A DNA stretch of 6,139 bases from Bacillota bacterium (GTDB lineage Bacteria > Bacillota > UBA4882 > JAAYXC01), in assembly GCA_012516115.1 (NCBI GenBank), contig JAAYXC010000118.1, positions 1 to 6,139 on the forward strand, given 5' to 3'. Below the pieces are notes generated by a model that worked only from the letters and a program-made list of their open reading frames with translations, made no database searches and was not told the origin of the DNA. Below, piece after piece: positions 5,465 to 6,139 of this stretch; the stretch's first letter is position 1; the number at the start of each line of letters is the position of its first letter. Both the position numbers and the translations under genes were made by a program.

Positions 5465-5507
5465 TTCTCAGCCAGAAAGAAGGTTCCTCCTGGTCCGGCA
5501 GAGAATT
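5463..5507. promoter_or_regulatory. Long inverted repeat touching the -35 box
   Basis: Arms AATTCTCAGCC (5463-5473) and GGCAGAGAATT (5497-5507) match at 10 of 11 positions around a 23-nt spacer. The inner edge of the lower arm overlaps the last two bases of the -35 box. On the minus strand no T tract follows, so it is a poor yajC terminator. A regulator-binding dyad or an RNA 3'-end stem for yajC are both possible. Confidence 0.5.
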
Positions 5508-5518
5508 CTTCGATCGGT

Positions 5519-5842
5519 TTAACCTTTCAGGACCCGCGAGATGGCGTTCTTTATAAACCGGGCCTCGACCTTCTCCGCGATGCGCAGCCTGATCTCATCT
5601 TCTTCGATCTCGGTGATCTCGCCGATCAACCCGCCGGCAGTCACCACCTTGTCACCTTTTTTGAGCGCGGCCAGCATCCGGCGATGGGCCTCCTGCTGTT
5701 TCTTCTGGGGCCGGATCAAAAAGAGCCACATAAACCCAAAAATCAGCACAAACCAGATGATGGTCGTCCAGAGCTGGGCACTCTGGGCCGCCTGGGCGCC
5801 CGTGGGAGCCTGCGTGGCCCCGGCCAAAAACCAAAGAACCAT
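5519..5842 (-). CDS. yajC: Preprotein translocase subunit YajC
   Basis: A small membrane protein that associates with SecDF and, through it, with SecYEG and YidC; it helps export but is usually not essential. The 107-aa protein has a short A/Q-rich N terminus, one membrane helix at about 24-43 (TTIIWFVLIFGFMWLFLI), the family hallmark RPQKKQQEAHRRM at 44-56, and a cytoplasmic domain with GDKVVTAGGLIGEITEI at 63-79. Length and motifs are normal. The ATG at 5842 has AGGAGG with an 8-nt spacer; a nearer ATG in another frame is too close to the site. tgt lies 91 nt upstream, as in many bacteria. A promoter for secDF follows the gene, so yajC may belong mainly to the tgt transcript. Confidence 0.96.
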   Translation of the reverse strand: MVLWFLAGATQAPTGAQAAQSAQLWTTIIWFVLIFGFMWLFLIRPQKKQQEAHRRMLAALKKGDKVVTAGGLIGEITEIEEDEIRLRIAEKVEARFIKNAISRVLKG

Positions 5843-5865
5843 ACTCCATTCCTCCTTTACGAATA

Positions 5866-5893
5866 CAGTCCCCGGTATTCGGCACCGGGGCTG
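5866..5893. other. GC-rich hairpin between tgt and yajC
   Basis: Ten base pairs with one bulge: CAG/CTG outside and CCCCGGT/ACCGGGG inside, with a 7-nt loop (5877-5883). It stands in the 91-nt tgt-yajC gap shortly before the yajC ribosome binding site. No T tract follows it on the minus strand, so it may be a processing or leader structure rather than an intrinsic terminator. Confidence 0.5.
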
Positions 5894-5933
5894 AAAATCC
5901 TCCCGCCGCTTACCTTCTTTTAGTCTCCTTCTT

Positions 5934-6139
5934 CTACTTTACTTCCTTTTCATCCTCTTCTTTTTCCGGACCAAAACGGGAAAAAAACTCCTCCCGGGCC
6001 TCGGGGAAGCGATCCTCGACCATGGCCCGTTTGATGGTCTCCATGAGCCGGTAAAGGAAAAAGAGGTTATGGTAGGTCAAAAGATAAAGGGCCAGAACCT
6101 CGCCGGCCTTGAAAAGATGGCGTAGATAGGCCCGGCTGA
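5934..6139 (-). CDS. tgt: tRNA-guanine transglycosylase, C-terminal fragment
   Basis: Tgt swaps the wobble guanine of tRNAs with GUN anticodons for the queuosine precursor preQ1. Only the last 67 codons are inside the window; the 5' part is beyond the right edge. The visible start, SRAYLRHLFKAGE followed by LLTYHN, matches the end of the family's zinc-site region. The histidine of TYHN (codon at 6071-6069) corresponds to the histidine zinc ligand, while the cysteine ligands and the catalytic aspartates lie outside. The closing part (RLMETIKRAMVEDRFPEAREEFFSRF) is the usual C-terminal helix. A lysine- and glutamate-rich tail (PEKEEDEKEVK) ends the protein. Its place upstream of yajC is the common tgt-yajC-secDF arrangement. 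The truncation is due to the window edge, not to a defect in the gene. Confidence 0.92.
   Translation of the reverse strand, partial: SRAYLRHLFKAGEVLALYLLTYHNLFFLYRLMETIKRAMVEDRFPEAREEFFSRFGPEKEEDEKEVK

Noticed and set aside
5866..5893. Intrinsic terminator of tgt
   Set aside because: The stem is strong, but no T tract follows on the transcribed strand and the yajC ribosome binding site comes right after it.

Overview
All genes in this window read on the minus strand, so the biological order runs from high to low coordinates: tgt (3' end only), yajC, a short unannotated membrane protein, secD, secF, uppP, rex, and a Gx-type membrane transporter. The genes are GC-rich and carry strong GGAGG-type ribosome binding sites. 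Rex, a Gx transporter (Pfam Hpre_diP_synt_I) and a sigma-A-like promoter suggest a GC-rich, possibly thermophilic Firmicute of the Clostridia (Moorella/Desulfotomaculum-like). This is inference: SecD is longer than I expect for that group, so a deltaproteobacterial or other deep lineage is not excluded.

Right part (about 3540-6139): the conserved tgt-yajC-secD-secF neighbourhood. Tgt makes queuosine-modified tRNA. YajC, SecD and SecF form the accessory membrane complex that helps the Sec translocon complete protein export using the proton gradient. Between yajC and secD lie a strong promoter (TTGACA, 17 bp, TAAGAT), an 11-bp-arm dyad abutting its -35, a structured leader of about 165 nt, and a TTG-initiated ORF of 51 aa encoding a single-pass membrane protein placed 24 nt before secD. 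I do not recognise this protein; it is the most interesting item here.

Middle (2279-2572): an AT-rich, gene-free stretch between secF and uppP, bounded by two inverted arrays of a 9-nt-period repeat (CACAAAGAA type). It looks like a dispersed or mobile-like repeat element that separates the export genes from the next group.

Left part (1-2278): uppP (recycling of the undecaprenyl carrier lipid for the cell wall), a GC-rich hairpin repeat, then rex (NADH/NAD+ sensing repressor) overlapping the Gx transporter gene by 8 nt. The end of the Gx gene, including its stop codon, lies inside another 9-nt-period repeat array (37-110). Intergenic space is thus repeatedly occupied by short dispersed repeats, and in one case these have become coding sequence.
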